Source of the DNA: Candidatus Lambdaproteobacteria bacterium | Lineage (GTDB): Bacteria; SAR324; JACQKK01 | Direction: 5' to 3' | DNA length: 41,058 nt | Assembly: GCA_016204605.1 (NCBI GenBank) | Contig: JACQKK010000002.1 | Coordinates: 1-41,058 of the forward strand | Shown: positions 10,275 through 17,966 of the stretch, one piece after another | Numbering within the stretch: the stretch's first letter is position 1 | Layout: each line of letters begins with the position of its first letter | Notes under the pieces: model-generated | What the model was told of the DNA's origin: nothing | Databases searched by the model: none | Seen by the model: only the letters and a program-made list of their open reading frames with translations | Program-made: the position numbers and the translations under genes

Positions 10275-11210
10275 ATGTTTCGCGTGCGCTTTCACGGTCG
10301 CGGCGGGCAGGGGGTGAAGACGGCGAGCCGCGTGCTCGGCACGGCGCTGTTCCATGCCGGCTTCGAGGTGCAGGATGCGCCCCGCTACGGCGCCGAGCGG
10401 CGCGGGGCGCCCATCTTCGCCTACGTCCGGGCCGACCGGCAGCCGATCTTCGAGCGCGGCGTGATCGTGCGGCCGGATCTGGTGGTGGTGGTCGATGACA
10501 CGCTGCTCACGCTCCCGGCCGCGGCGGTGCTGCAGGGGATCGCCCCGCACACGCTGCTGCTGGTGCACTCCGCCCAGCCCGCCGAGGCCCTGCGGGCGAA
10601 GCTCAAGGCGCCCGGCCAGCTGGTGACCATCGCGCCGCGCGAGGTTGCGGCGACCGGCCTGCAGCCGCAGGGCGCCATGATGACCGTGGGCGCCGCCGCC
10701 CGGCTGCTGGGCGTCGTGCCGCGCCAGGCGCTCGAGTCGGCCGCCGGGGAGGAGCTGGCCGCCTTGCCCGCCAAGCTGCGGCAGCGCAGCCTGGCCCTGA
10801 CGCTCGACGGCTTCGACGGCGTGGAGGCGCCGGGCGGGCCGGTGCGCGAGCTGCCCGCCGAGCCCGCCGAGGACTACGATCGCCCGCGTTGGATCGCGCT
10901 GCCGTTCGAGGACGCGCGCATCGCCAGCCCCACCATCTACGGTGCGGGCACCAGCATGCTCTCCAAGACCGGGCTGTGGCGGGTGCAGCGGCCGGTCATC
11001 GACCGGGAGCGCTGCCGCCGCTGCGTGTGGGTGTGCGGCACGTATTGCCCCGACAACGCCATCGCCGCGGACGCGGGCGGCTACCCGGTGATCGACTACG
11101 ACCACTGCAAGGGCTGCATGATCTGCCTCGTCAACTGCCCGTCCCACGCCATCGCCGCCGTGGTCGAGTCGCAGGCGCGCGAGGCCGCAGCCGCGGGAGA
11201 CGCCCCATGA
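10275..11210 (+). CDS. 2-oxoacid:ferredoxin oxidoreductase, fused gamma-delta subunit
   Basis: Residues 1 to about 185 form the gamma domain (opens MFRVRFHGRGGQGVKTAS, with RYGAERRGAP). Residues 200-311 form a delta-type ferredoxin domain. Cysteines lie at 247, 250, 254 and 258 (C-x2-C-x3-C-x3-CP) and at 278, 281, 284 and 288 (C-x2-C-x2-C-x3-CP), enough for two [4Fe-4S] clusters. The first set has one residue more than the classical ferredoxin spacing. The gamma domain binds CoA; the delta domain relays electrons to ferredoxin. A GGAGCGAGAGG run precedes the ATG. The stop overlaps the next start (ATGA), so it is translationally coupled to the alpha subunit. Confidence 0.92.
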   Translation: MFRVRFHGRGGQGVKTASRVLGTALFHAGFEVQDAPRYGAERRGAPIFAYVRADRQPIFERGVIVRPDLVVVVDDTLLTLPAAAVLQGIAPHTLLLVHSAQPAEALRAKLKAPGQLVTIAPREVAATGLQPQGAMMTVGAAARLLGVVPRQALESAAGEELAALPAKLRQRSLALTLDGFDGVEAPGGPVRELPAEPAEDYDRPRWIALPFEDARIASPTIYGAGTSMLSKTGLWRVQRPVIDRERCRRCVWVCGTYCPDNAIAADAGGYPVIDYDHCKGCMICLVNCPSHAIAAVVESQAREAAAAGDAP

Positions 11211-12427
11211 CGCGCACGCTGTTGACGGGCAACGCGGCGGCGGCCTGGGGCGCCCGGCTCGCCGAGGCGGATTACGTGCCCGCGTTTCCCATCACCCCGC
11301 AGACGGAGATCATCGAGCTGCTCGCGGAGTGGATGCAGCGCGGCGCCATGGCCGGGCGCATCGTGATGCTGGAGTCGGAGCACTCGATGCTCACGGCCGC
11401 CGGCGCCGCCGCGGCCACCGGCGTGCGCGTCTTCACGGCCACCTCCAGCCAGGGGCTGCTCTACGCCATGGAGATGCTGTACACGGTCGCCGGCTGGCGC
11501 GTGCCGCTGGTGCTGGTGAACGTCTCGCGCGGGCTCGCCGCGCCCATCACCCTGGAGCCGGACCACAACGACGTGCTGGCCGTGCGGGACAGCGGCTTCC
11601 TCCAGTTCCATTGCGCCACCTGCCAGGAGGCGCTGGATGGCGTGCTGCTGGCCTACCGGCTGGCCGAGGACGCCCGGGTGCGCCTGCCGGTGATGGTCAA
11701 CATGGACGGCTTCTACCTCTCGTTCACCCGGGAGCCGGTGCGGCTCCCGGAGCCGGAGCAGGTGCGGCGCTTCCTGCCGCCCTTCGATCCCGAGACGCTG
11801 TACTTCCGCGCGGGCGCCCCGCGCTCGCAGGGCGTGGCGGTGCTGGGCGGCGCGCAGTACTCCTACTTCCGCTACGAGGCCCACCTGGCGTCGTTGGGCG
11901 CCCTCCGGGTGTTCGAGGAGGCTGCCGCGGAGTTCGCCCGGTTGTTCGGGCGCAGCTACGCGCCGCTCGAAACCTTTCACACCGCCGATGCGGAGTTCGC
12001 GTTCGTGATGCTGGGCGCCTTCGCCACCAAGGCCAAGCAGGCCGTGCTGCGGCTGCGCGAGGCGGGCTGGCGCATCGGGCTGGTGCGGCCGCGCCTGCTG
12101 CGCCCGTTCCCGGCCCAGGCGCTGGTGGAGGCGTTGGGCGGCCTGCGCGGGATTGCCGTGATCGACCAGAACCTCTCCACCGGCATGGGCGGGGTGCTGT
12201 GCAGCGAGATCGGCGCGGCCCTGCTGCGTGCCGGCGCCAGACCCGTCGTGGCGGGGTACGTCGGCGGCCTGGGCGGCCGCGACATCCCGGTGGAGGAGTT
12301 CTTCGAGATGGCGCGCGAGACCAAAGCCGCCGCGGAGGCCGGCCGCTGCCCGCCCACCCGGCTGCTCTACACCGAGGAGGAACTGCGCCAGACGCGGGCG
12401 CTCCAGGCCATCGCCATGGCCGAATGA
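11207..12427 (+). CDS. 2-oxoacid:ferredoxin oxidoreductase, alpha subunit
   Basis: The 406-residue product matches PorA-type alpha subunits: opening TGNAAAAWGARLAEADYVPA, the pyrimidine-binding region FPITPQTEIIELLAEW, and ESEHSMLTAAGAAAATGVRV. A domain II includes DQNLSTGMGGVLCSEI. It builds the TPP active site together with the beta subunit. The ATG at 11207 overlaps the preceding stop by four bases. The substrate could be pyruvate, a branched-chain 2-oxoacid or an arylpyruvate; the neighbouring amino-acid dehydrogenase favours an amino-acid-derived 2-oxoacid, which is inference. Confidence 0.92.
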   Translation: MTRTLLTGNAAAAWGARLAEADYVPAFPITPQTEIIELLAEWMQRGAMAGRIVMLESEHSMLTAAGAAAATGVRVFTATSSQGLLYAMEMLYTVAGWRVPLVLVNVSRGLAAPITLEPDHNDVLAVRDSGFLQFHCATCQEALDGVLLAYRLAEDARVRLPVMVNMDGFYLSFTREPVRLPEPEQVRRFLPPFDPETLYFRAGAPRSQGVAVLGGAQYSYFRYEAHLASLGALRVFEEAAAEFARLFGRSYAPLETFHTADAEFAFVMLGAFATKAKQAVLRLREAGWRIGLVRPRLLRPFPAQALVEALGGLRGIAVIDQNLSTGMGGVLCSEIGAALLRAGARPVVAGYVGGLGGRDIPVEEFFEMARETKAAAEAGRCPPTRLLYTEEELRQTRALQAIAMAE

Positions 12428-12494
12428 CCGGGGTGCCTGGGCCCGCGAGCCGGCGGCGCCGGGTGGCCGGCCGAGACTGCGGCGGGAGGATGTC

Positions 12495-13418
12495 ATGAGC
12501 GAAACCCGCTTCAAGGCCCTCAAGGACCTGCCGGCCCAGCACCTGCTGCTGCCGGGCACGCCGATGTGTCCCGGCTGCGGCGGGCTCGAGGTCGTCAAGC
12601 AGGTCTACGACGTGCTGGGGGAGAACACGGTGTTCGTCAATGCCGCGGGGTGCCTGACGCTGCTGGCCACCTACCCCTTCACGCCCTTCCGCGGCTCGTG
12701 GATCTACACCGCGATGGCCTCGGCGCCGGCCGGCGCCCAGGGCATCCGCGATGCCCTCGACATCCTGATCGCCAAGGGCAGACTGCCGCCGGCGCAGAAT
12801 CTGGACGTGGTCGTGCTCTCCGGCGATGGCGCGGCCTACGGGATGGGACTGGGGCCGACCTCGGCCGCCATCGACCGCGGGCTCGACTTCTACTACCTCT
12901 GCTACGACAACGAGGGGTACGGCAACACCGGGCAGCAGACCTCGGCCGCCACACCCGCGGGGGCGCGCACCGCCACCGACCACGGCCCGGTGGGCTTCGC
13001 GGGGGAGAAGAAGGACCTGTTCTCGATCTGGGTGGCCCACCACCCGCCCTATGTGGCCACGATCACCTCGGCCGATCCGGTCGACTTGGCCCGCAAGGTC
13101 GAGACGGCCCGCGGCCACGCGGGGCCGAAGCTGTTCATCGCCCTGGCCCAGTGCCCGACCGGCTGGCACTACGATCCCAAGGACACCGTCCAGATGGGCC
13201 GGCTGGCGGTGGCCACAGGCATCTGGCCGCTGAAAGCGTATGCCGGAGGGCGCGTCACCCACACCCGCAGGCCGAAGCCGAAAGGCGAGCGCCCGCCGGT
13301 GGAGGAGTATCTGCGTGCGCAGGGGCGCTTCGACCACCTGTTCTCGCCCACCCGCAACGAGGAGGCGCTGGCGCGCATCCAGGCCCGCGTCGACGCATAC
13401 TGGGATGCGGCCGAGTGA
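12495..13418 (+). CDS. 2-oxoacid:ferredoxin oxidoreductase, beta subunit (TPP-binding)
   Basis: The 307-residue product has the cluster-ligand pair CPGC at 25-28 and the TPP/Mg motif GDG at 110-112, continuing to the family's NEGYGNTGQQTS stretch. Together with alpha and gamma-delta it decarboxylates a 2-oxoacid, transfers the acyl group to CoA and reduces ferredoxin. GGGAGGA precedes ATG 12495, 67 bases after the alpha subunit. No ferredoxin gene is visible in the window, so the electron acceptor is encoded elsewhere. Confidence 0.92.
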   Translation: MSETRFKALKDLPAQHLLLPGTPMCPGCGGLEVVKQVYDVLGENTVFVNAAGCLTLLATYPFTPFRGSWIYTAMASAPAGAQGIRDALDILIAKGRLPPAQNLDVVVLSGDGAAYGMGLGPTSAAIDRGLDFYYLCYDNEGYGNTGQQTSAATPAGARTATDHGPVGFAGEKKDLFSIWVAHHPPYVATITSADPVDLARKVETARGHAGPKLFIALAQCPTGWHYDPKDTVQMGRLAVATGIWPLKAYAGGRVTHTRRPKPKGERPPVEEYLRAQGRFDHLFSPTRNEEALARIQARVDAYWDAAE

Positions 13419-13516
13419 ACGACCCTGACGCGCGCAGGGATAAGCGTGAACGCAACGGTGTGTCGCCGGTCGGGATTGATGGTTCACCAGGCTATGCGAA
13501 CAGCAGACCCCTCGCG

Positions 13517-13589
13517 GAGCCTGTCCTGAGCCGGCCGAAGGGCTCGGGGTGACAACTCTTCTTGTCATTCCGAGCGCAGCGAGGAATCT
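13517..13589. repeat. Pair of intergenic repeat-like modules
   Basis: One module (13517-13553) has GCCTGTCCTGAGC followed by GCCGAAGGGCTCGGGGTGAC. The second (13563-13589) has TGTCATTCC and GGAATCT around GAGCGCAGCGA, with ATTCC/GGAAT as closing arms. Both strings resemble widespread short intergenic repeats of GC-rich soil and thermophilic bacteria, recalled rather than searched. They sit between convergent genes. Confidence 0.55.
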
Positions 13590-13679
13590 GCTGTTCTTGC
13601 GAGCGTCGCGCACGAGATCCATGATGGCGCGACGCGGGTGGCGGGGAGTCGGAGCCGGCGCGATCGAGGCGCCCCGGGC

Positions 13680-14756
13680 CTACCGCGTGCCTGCCGGCGG
13701 CCCGATCCGCCGCGTGACCGAGCGGTAGAAGCCGAAGGTCGGGACGAAGGACGAGTGGGGGCCCGGCCCGCCCGAGACCAGCACGTGGATATCCTCGGCC
13801 CTACCCGTGATGGGAATGAGCTCGTCCGGGTTCGCGGTATCGACCCATTTCGGGTAGTTGCCGAAGCGGTTCGGCTCGTGGCTGCGCATCAGCAGGCGCA
13901 GCGGGCTGCGGGCCTTTTCCCACAGGAACTGCTGCACGTCCTGCCGCGTGAAGCCGCCCCGGGCCAGGGTGTGGGCATGCTCCGGGCAGAGCACCACCAG
14001 CAGGTCGCCCATGGTGACGCCCATCGAGTTGTTGTGGGCGCTGGTGGCCATCAGCCGCGCCAAGGCGGTGAGCGTACCGTGGGGGGAGTACATCACCTGG
14101 TCATGCAGGTTGTGCGGGCTTTCGCCCGAGTAGACCGTCACGGTGCTGTCCTCCCTCGCGAACCCCCTCGTCAGACGGAACGGCTCCCAGGGCGTGGCCG
14201 CCTCGTTCTCCGCGATGCAGGCGCTGAATTTGGCCGGCGAGCCCTGGCACGACTGGTCGCCGGCACCCGGCACGCCGCCGCCCACATTGATCAGCACCAG
14301 CCGCAGGGCGCGGCCGATGCTCGCGTTGGCGCGGAAGCCCGGGCCGAACACGCCGTGGCTGAAGTTCAGCCCGACCTGCTGCACGACCGGCCCGGTGACG
14401 ACGCTCAGCACGCTGCAGGGATGGGTCGTGGCCTGGACGCTGTAGAGCCCGAAGGCCGGGTCGCAGGCCGCCTCGAGGGCGGCCAGCAGCACCGGCATGT
14501 ACTCGGGCCGGCAGCCCGCCATCACCGCGTTGATGGCGACGTTCTCCACGGTGGCCTCGGCCCAGCGCGGCGGCACCGCGCCGATCACGTCGCCGGCCGG
14601 GCGCCCCGCGCCCGCGATCATGGCCTGCACCCGCGCCTCGGTGGGCAGGGTGAAGGCGAGCCCGTCCGTCCAGCGCCGGGCGTGGAACGCCTCGGTGACC
14701 TCGTCCTCGTCGCGGAAGCTCAGGTGCTCTGCATGCAGTTCCGGTGGCGTCGTCAC
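13680..14756 (-). CDS. Conserved protein of unknown function, paralog of the C-terminal domain of the next gene
   Basis: This 358-residue soluble protein shares an ordered motif set with residues ~198-580 of the gene at 14965-16707. The motifs are W(S/T)DGL, TVE-x-(I/V)A, NAV(M/L)AGCRP, GPG(F/W)RANA(S/T)IGRALRL, and INxGG followed by PGxxD, then a (W)EP(F/L)R segment. The Cys of AGCRP is conserved in both. No nucleotide-binding, heme or signal-peptide motif is seen. The start is a GTG at 14756 preceded by AGGAGC. The CaiB and MaoC-like genes upstream on the same strand suggest a role in CoA-linked catabolism, but the reaction is unknown. I do not recognise a named family. Confidence 0.8.
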   Translation of the reverse strand: MTTPPELHAEHLSFRDEDEVTEAFHARRWTDGLAFTLPTEARVQAMIAGAGRPAGDVIGAVPPRWAEATVENVAINAVMAGCRPEYMPVLLAALEAACDPAFGLYSVQATTHPCSVLSVVTGPVVQQVGLNFSHGVFGPGFRANASIGRALRLVLINVGGGVPGAGDQSCQGSPAKFSACIAENEAATPWEPFRLTRGFAREDSTVTVYSGESPHNLHDQVMYSPHGTLTALARLMATSAHNNSMGVTMGDLLVVLCPEHAHTLARGGFTRQDVQQFLWEKARSPLRLLMRSHEPNRFGNYPKWVDTANPDELIPITGRAEDIHVLVSGGPGPHSSFVPTFGFYRSVTRRIGPPAGTR

Positions 14757-14964
14757 GGGGCTGTGCTCCTGTAAAGTTCTGTATAGGTGGCGCTTCTGTG
14801 AGACCGCTCTGCATCAAGTCGGGTGAAACGATCCGCGTCCCTGAGGAGCGCGAAGCGCATCTCGAAGGGCGCGGCCTTCGAGACGGCACGCGGCACGGTA
14901 AGTGACTTGGTTGCGAAATAGGATAGCGGCCATGCTCCAGCCAGTGTGACGGGGCACAGAGCGG
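14757..14964 (-). pseudogene. Possible remnant of a third paralog's 3' end
   Basis: Between the two paralogous genes, the leftward frame reads AWPLSYFATKSLTVPRAVSK. This aligns with the C-terminus of the upstream gene, GWGRSYFVTKAVALPRAFER (S-Y-F-x-T-K and P-R-A identical). After that it diverges and has no start of its own. This looks like the tail left by deletion of a tandem copy. The match is short, so chance similarity is possible. Confidence 0.4.
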
Positions 14965-16707
14965 TCACGCGCCACCACCCGCCGCCGGCGTCTCCCACTC
15001 CCGCTCCCCTTCGCGCAGGCGCTCGAACGCCCGCGGCAGCGCGACCGCCTTGGTGACGAAGTACGAGCGTCCCCAGCCCCAGGTGGAGACATACGCGAAG
15101 ATGGCCGGGCCGGGGGCGCCGGCAGCCACTACCTTCAGGCTTTCCGGCGCGCGCAGCAGCGGCACCGGGGCCGCGGGGTCGCCCTGCGCCCGCTCCAGCA
15201 GCTCCTGCGGCAGCGGGATGCCCCCGCTGTTGGGGCCGGCCGCCTTGTGGGTGAAGAACTCCCGCGCCGGGAGCGAGGCCGCCCCGTGGATCAGTTCCTG
15301 AAACGCGCGGCGCGAGATGCCGTCGCGGCGCAGGGGGGCGAAGGCGTATGGGCTGAGGATGACCAGGTTGTCCGCGCCCCAGTTCTCGGGCAGGCGGTCG
15401 TACTTCGCGCGCGCCTGGCGGACGATCAGCTCCCGCAGCGAGCCGGTGGTGGCGCTTTCCGGCTGCACGATATCCACCTGCCAGGTCATGGCGGCCAGCA
15501 CGCTCACGGTGGTCTCGTGGGCGCCGAAGCCCTCGGCCACGCGCAGGGGCTCCCAGTGCGGCGGATAGGCGGCCTCGCGCTCCGCCAGCACGTGCACGTT
15601 CATGAACGGCGATCCGAAGGACTTCAGGTCCGTGTCGCCGGGCCAGCAGCCGCCGAGGTTGATCATGATCAGCCGCAGCGCGCGGCCGATGGTGGCGTTG
15701 GCCCGCCAGCCGGGCCCCATCGCGCCGAAGCCGGTGTTGAGGTTCATCGCGTCGATCGCGGCCGGGCCGCTCACGACCAGCAGGGGCGCGGCAGGGCCGG
15801 CCGTGCAGGCCACCCCCTGCAGGTCGAAGCGCGGATCGGCCAGCGCCTCGACGGCCGCGATCAGCAGCGGCAGGTGGTGGGGCCGGCAGCCCGCCAGCAC
15901 CGCATTGACGGCGATCCGCTCCACCGTGGCCGCAGCGCCCAGGGGCTCGATCAGCCCCACCACGTGCGCCGGCGGCAGCTCCGTGCCGGCCAGCATGCGC
16001 TCCACCGCGTCCCGGCGCGGGGGCACGAGGGGCAGGCCGTCGCTCCAGCGGTGGCGCAGGAAGAACTGCTCCATGCGCTCCATCGCCTCGGAGTAGTCGG
16101 CGCCCTGGAACACCGGCAACGCGTCCGAGGCGGTTGCGCTCGCCGCGGCCTCGGGAGCCCCCGTGCGCAGCGCCGCCAGCAGCGCCTCGGCCGCCCACTC
16201 GCCCAGCTTGAGCCGCTCGATCTCGGCCCGGGGCGGCACGACGGCGTGGGCCAGCTCCACCACGTTCAGGCGCGGCAGTCCCGCGGCGGCCGCATTGTTG
16301 CGGGCGCTGGCGGCGAAGCCCTGCACGACCAGGAACACCGCCGGCCGGCCCAGCCGCTCGATCCCGGCGACGTCGCGCGCGGTCTTGGCCGTGGGGTTGC
16401 CGCCCTCGCCGGTCAGGGCGATCACCGCATCGCTCTCCGCGGCGATCCGGGCGAGCAGGGGCGCCTTGGCCTCCGCGTCGAGGGGGAAGGGCACCTCCCA
16501 GGTGCGGATCGGCACGTCGGGGAGACGCTGCCGCAGCCCCGCCAGCAGAAACGGCAGCAACGCCACGCCCCCGGCCCGCGTGTTGTTGAGGATGCCGAGG
16601 CGCTTGCCGCGCCACGCCCGCACGGGCACCACGGGCGTGATGGGGGCGAGGGCGGGGGGCTCGCCCCGCGGGCTCATCACCTCCAGCCGTACCGATGTGC
16701 TGTCCAC
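14965..16707 (-). CDS. UGSC-like domain protein fused to the paralogous unknown domain
   Basis: The 580-residue product has two parts. Residues ~30-180 resemble the UGSC (seleno)protein domain: GKRLGILNNTRAGG, then a Rossmann-like strand DAVIALTGEGGNPTAK followed by TARDVAGIERLGRPAV. In UGSC proteins the matching loop carries Sec/Cys-Gly-Ser-Cys before (V/R)DAxxLE; here the loop is T99-G-E-G-G-N-P-T106, with no Sec or Cys. Residues ~198-580 are homologous to the gene at 13680-14756 (RWSDGLP, TVERIAVNAVLAGCRP, GPGWRANATIGRALRL). GTG 16707 is preceded by AGGAGC at good spacing, and upstream in-frame sequence is repeat-derived. Function unknown. Position downstream of CaiB and MaoC genes suggests CoA-ester chemistry. 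Confidence 0.75.
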   Translation of the reverse strand: MDSTSVRLEVMSPRGEPPALAPITPVVPVRAWRGKRLGILNNTRAGGVALLPFLLAGLRQRLPDVPIRTWEVPFPLDAEAKAPLLARIAAESDAVIALTGEGGNPTAKTARDVAGIERLGRPAVFLVVQGFAASARNNAAAAGLPRLNVVELAHAVVPPRAEIERLKLGEWAAEALLAALRTGAPEAAASATASDALPVFQGADYSEAMERMEQFFLRHRWSDGLPLVPPRRDAVERMLAGTELPPAHVVGLIEPLGAAATVERIAVNAVLAGCRPHHLPLLIAAVEALADPRFDLQGVACTAGPAAPLLVVSGPAAIDAMNLNTGFGAMGPGWRANATIGRALRLIMINLGGCWPGDTDLKSFGSPFMNVHVLAEREAAYPPHWEPLRVAEGFGAHETTVSVLAAMTWQVDIVQPESATTGSLRELIVRQARAKYDRLPENWGADNLVILSPYAFAPLRRDGISRRAFQELIHGAASLPAREFFTHKAAGPNSGGIPLPQELLERAQGDPAAPVPLLRAPESLKVVAAGAPGPAIFAYVSTWGWGRSYFVTKAVALPRAFERLREGEREWETPAAGGGA

Positions 16708-16775
16708 CGTTGCTCCTGTCCGAAGGCGGCCCGTGTCCGGGGGGCCTGCCGGTTCGTGGCTCTGCGGCAGCGCGC

Positions 16776-16840
16776 GTCCCCACCCCGCCCTGTCGGGCAC
16801 CCCTCCCCACATGGTGGGGAGGGGCTGGGGCGGGGACGCC
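16776..16840. repeat. Dispersed C/G-rich palindromic element (copy 2)
   Basis: Perfect 11-bp arms CCCCTCCCCAC (16800-16810) and GTGGGGAGGGG (16814-16824) around ATG, flanked by GTCCCCACCCCGCCC on the left and GGGGCGGGGAC on the right, which can extend the pairing. The reverse complement closely resembles copy 4 near 40700. It separates the MaoC-like gene from the UGSC-like gene and may attenuate the operon. Confidence 0.7.
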
Positions 16841-16853
16841 GGAACGATCGGCG

Positions 16854-17966
16854 TCAGCGCCGGGGCAGCTCGACGACCGCCCAGCCCTTGAGGGTGGTTT
16901 CGCCCCGCTGATCGAGCGCCTGCACGTCCAGCCGCACCCGTCCCGTTCCGTCGCTCCCCGGCTCCTTGGCCGTCACCTGGGCGCGGCAGGTGGTGATATC
17001 GCCGATCAGGTTGAATCGGCGCACCTCGCAGTACAGCTCCGCCAGGAAGCCGCGGTCGCCGATCCAGTTGGTGAGCAGCGTCGCCATCCAGGCGATCCGC
17101 TCCGGCCCGTAGTCGTACGCCTCCGGCACGCCGACGCTGCGCGCCAGCGCCGAATCCCAGTGCACGGCCTCGGGGGGCTCGGGCACCCCGTAGGCGTTGG
17201 GCAGACCCGCCGCCGGGTGTGCCCTGAGGTACTCGAACCAGTAGCCGTGGGCCCAGATGAACAGCCCGCCCCAGGCCTGCTCGAAGGCGATGGCCGTGGT
17301 CGCCGTGTAGGGGCCGCGCACGATCTCCGGGATCGCGCTCCCCACCTCGACCTCCTCCCAGGTGAGCGGCTCGGCACCGCGGCAGCGCTCGCGCGCATAG
17401 CGCCCGGCGACGTCGGCGAGCTGCTCGGCAGTGACGGGCTTGCGTTCGAGCCGCTCGTACTTGGCGGTCTTGCGGGCGGCGACGCGCTCGGTGCGCATGC
17501 CCCAGGAGTCGGACTCGGCGATCTGCTCGCCCTGATCGGTGCGAAACCGGATCAGCGAAATCTGCTTGAACATGCGCCGGGCAAAGCGGCTGGGCAGCTC
17601 GACCAGGTCCTTGTAGGTGACCTCGGTGTGGATGCGCTCGCCGAGGCGCGCCGGCCGGCGCCAGCGCCACCACGAGCCCCCGAACATGGCATGGACGCCC
17701 GGCAGCCCGCCGCGGTAGCCGATCGAGAGCCGGTCGAACGCGTAGAGCATGCACGGCGGAGCGATCAGCGTGCCATGCGGACCGCGCGCGGCGTAGGCCT
17801 CGTCGAGGTAGAGCGGGTTGCGGTCACCCGTGGCCCAGGCCCAGTGGCGGATGGCATCGCGGGTGACCTCGGTCAGGTAGGGCGGCTCGACGATCGTCAT
17901 GCGCTGCCCGAGCTTCCGCCGCTGGCGGTCGAGCTCCGCCTCGGTGACCCGCACGTCCTGTGTCAT
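16854..17966 (-). CDS. MaoC-like / FAS1-type dehydratase (double hotdog)
   Basis: The 370-residue protein has an N-terminal hotdog half of the FAS1_DH type (residues ~20-170: RHWAWATGDRNPLYLDEAYA, GTLIAPPCMLYAF). The second half (~200-365) contains VRGPYTATTAIAFEQAWGGL and ends in LKGWAVVELPRR. Such proteins hydrate enoyl-CoAs or dehydrate 3-hydroxyacyl-CoAs; the Asp-Arg-Asn-Pro-Leu-Tyr segment sits where hydratase-2-type active-site residues lie. The ATG overlaps the CaiB stop by four bases (ATGA), so the two are translationally coupled. Substrate unknown. Confidence 0.85.
   Translation of the reverse strand: MTQDVRVTEAELDRQRRKLGQRMTIVEPPYLTEVTRDAIRHWAWATGDRNPLYLDEAYAARGPHGTLIAPPCMLYAFDRLSIGYRGGLPGVHAMFGGSWWRWRRPARLGERIHTEVTYKDLVELPSRFARRMFKQISLIRFRTDQGEQIAESDSWGMRTERVAARKTAKYERLERKPVTAEQLADVAGRYARERCRGAEPLTWEEVEVGSAIPEIVRGPYTATTAIAFEQAWGGLFIWAHGYWFEYLRAHPAAGLPNAYGVPEPPEAVHWDSALARSVGVPEAYDYGPERIAWMATLLTNWIGDRGFLAELYCEVRRFNLIGDITTCRAQVTAKEPGSDGTGRVRLDVQALDQRGETTLKGWAVVELPRR

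Noticed and set aside
16370..16430. Selenocysteine in the UGSC-like domain
   Set aside because: No in-frame TGA occurs at the UGSC position; the codons read Thr-Gly-Glu-Gly-Gly-Asn-Pro-Thr.
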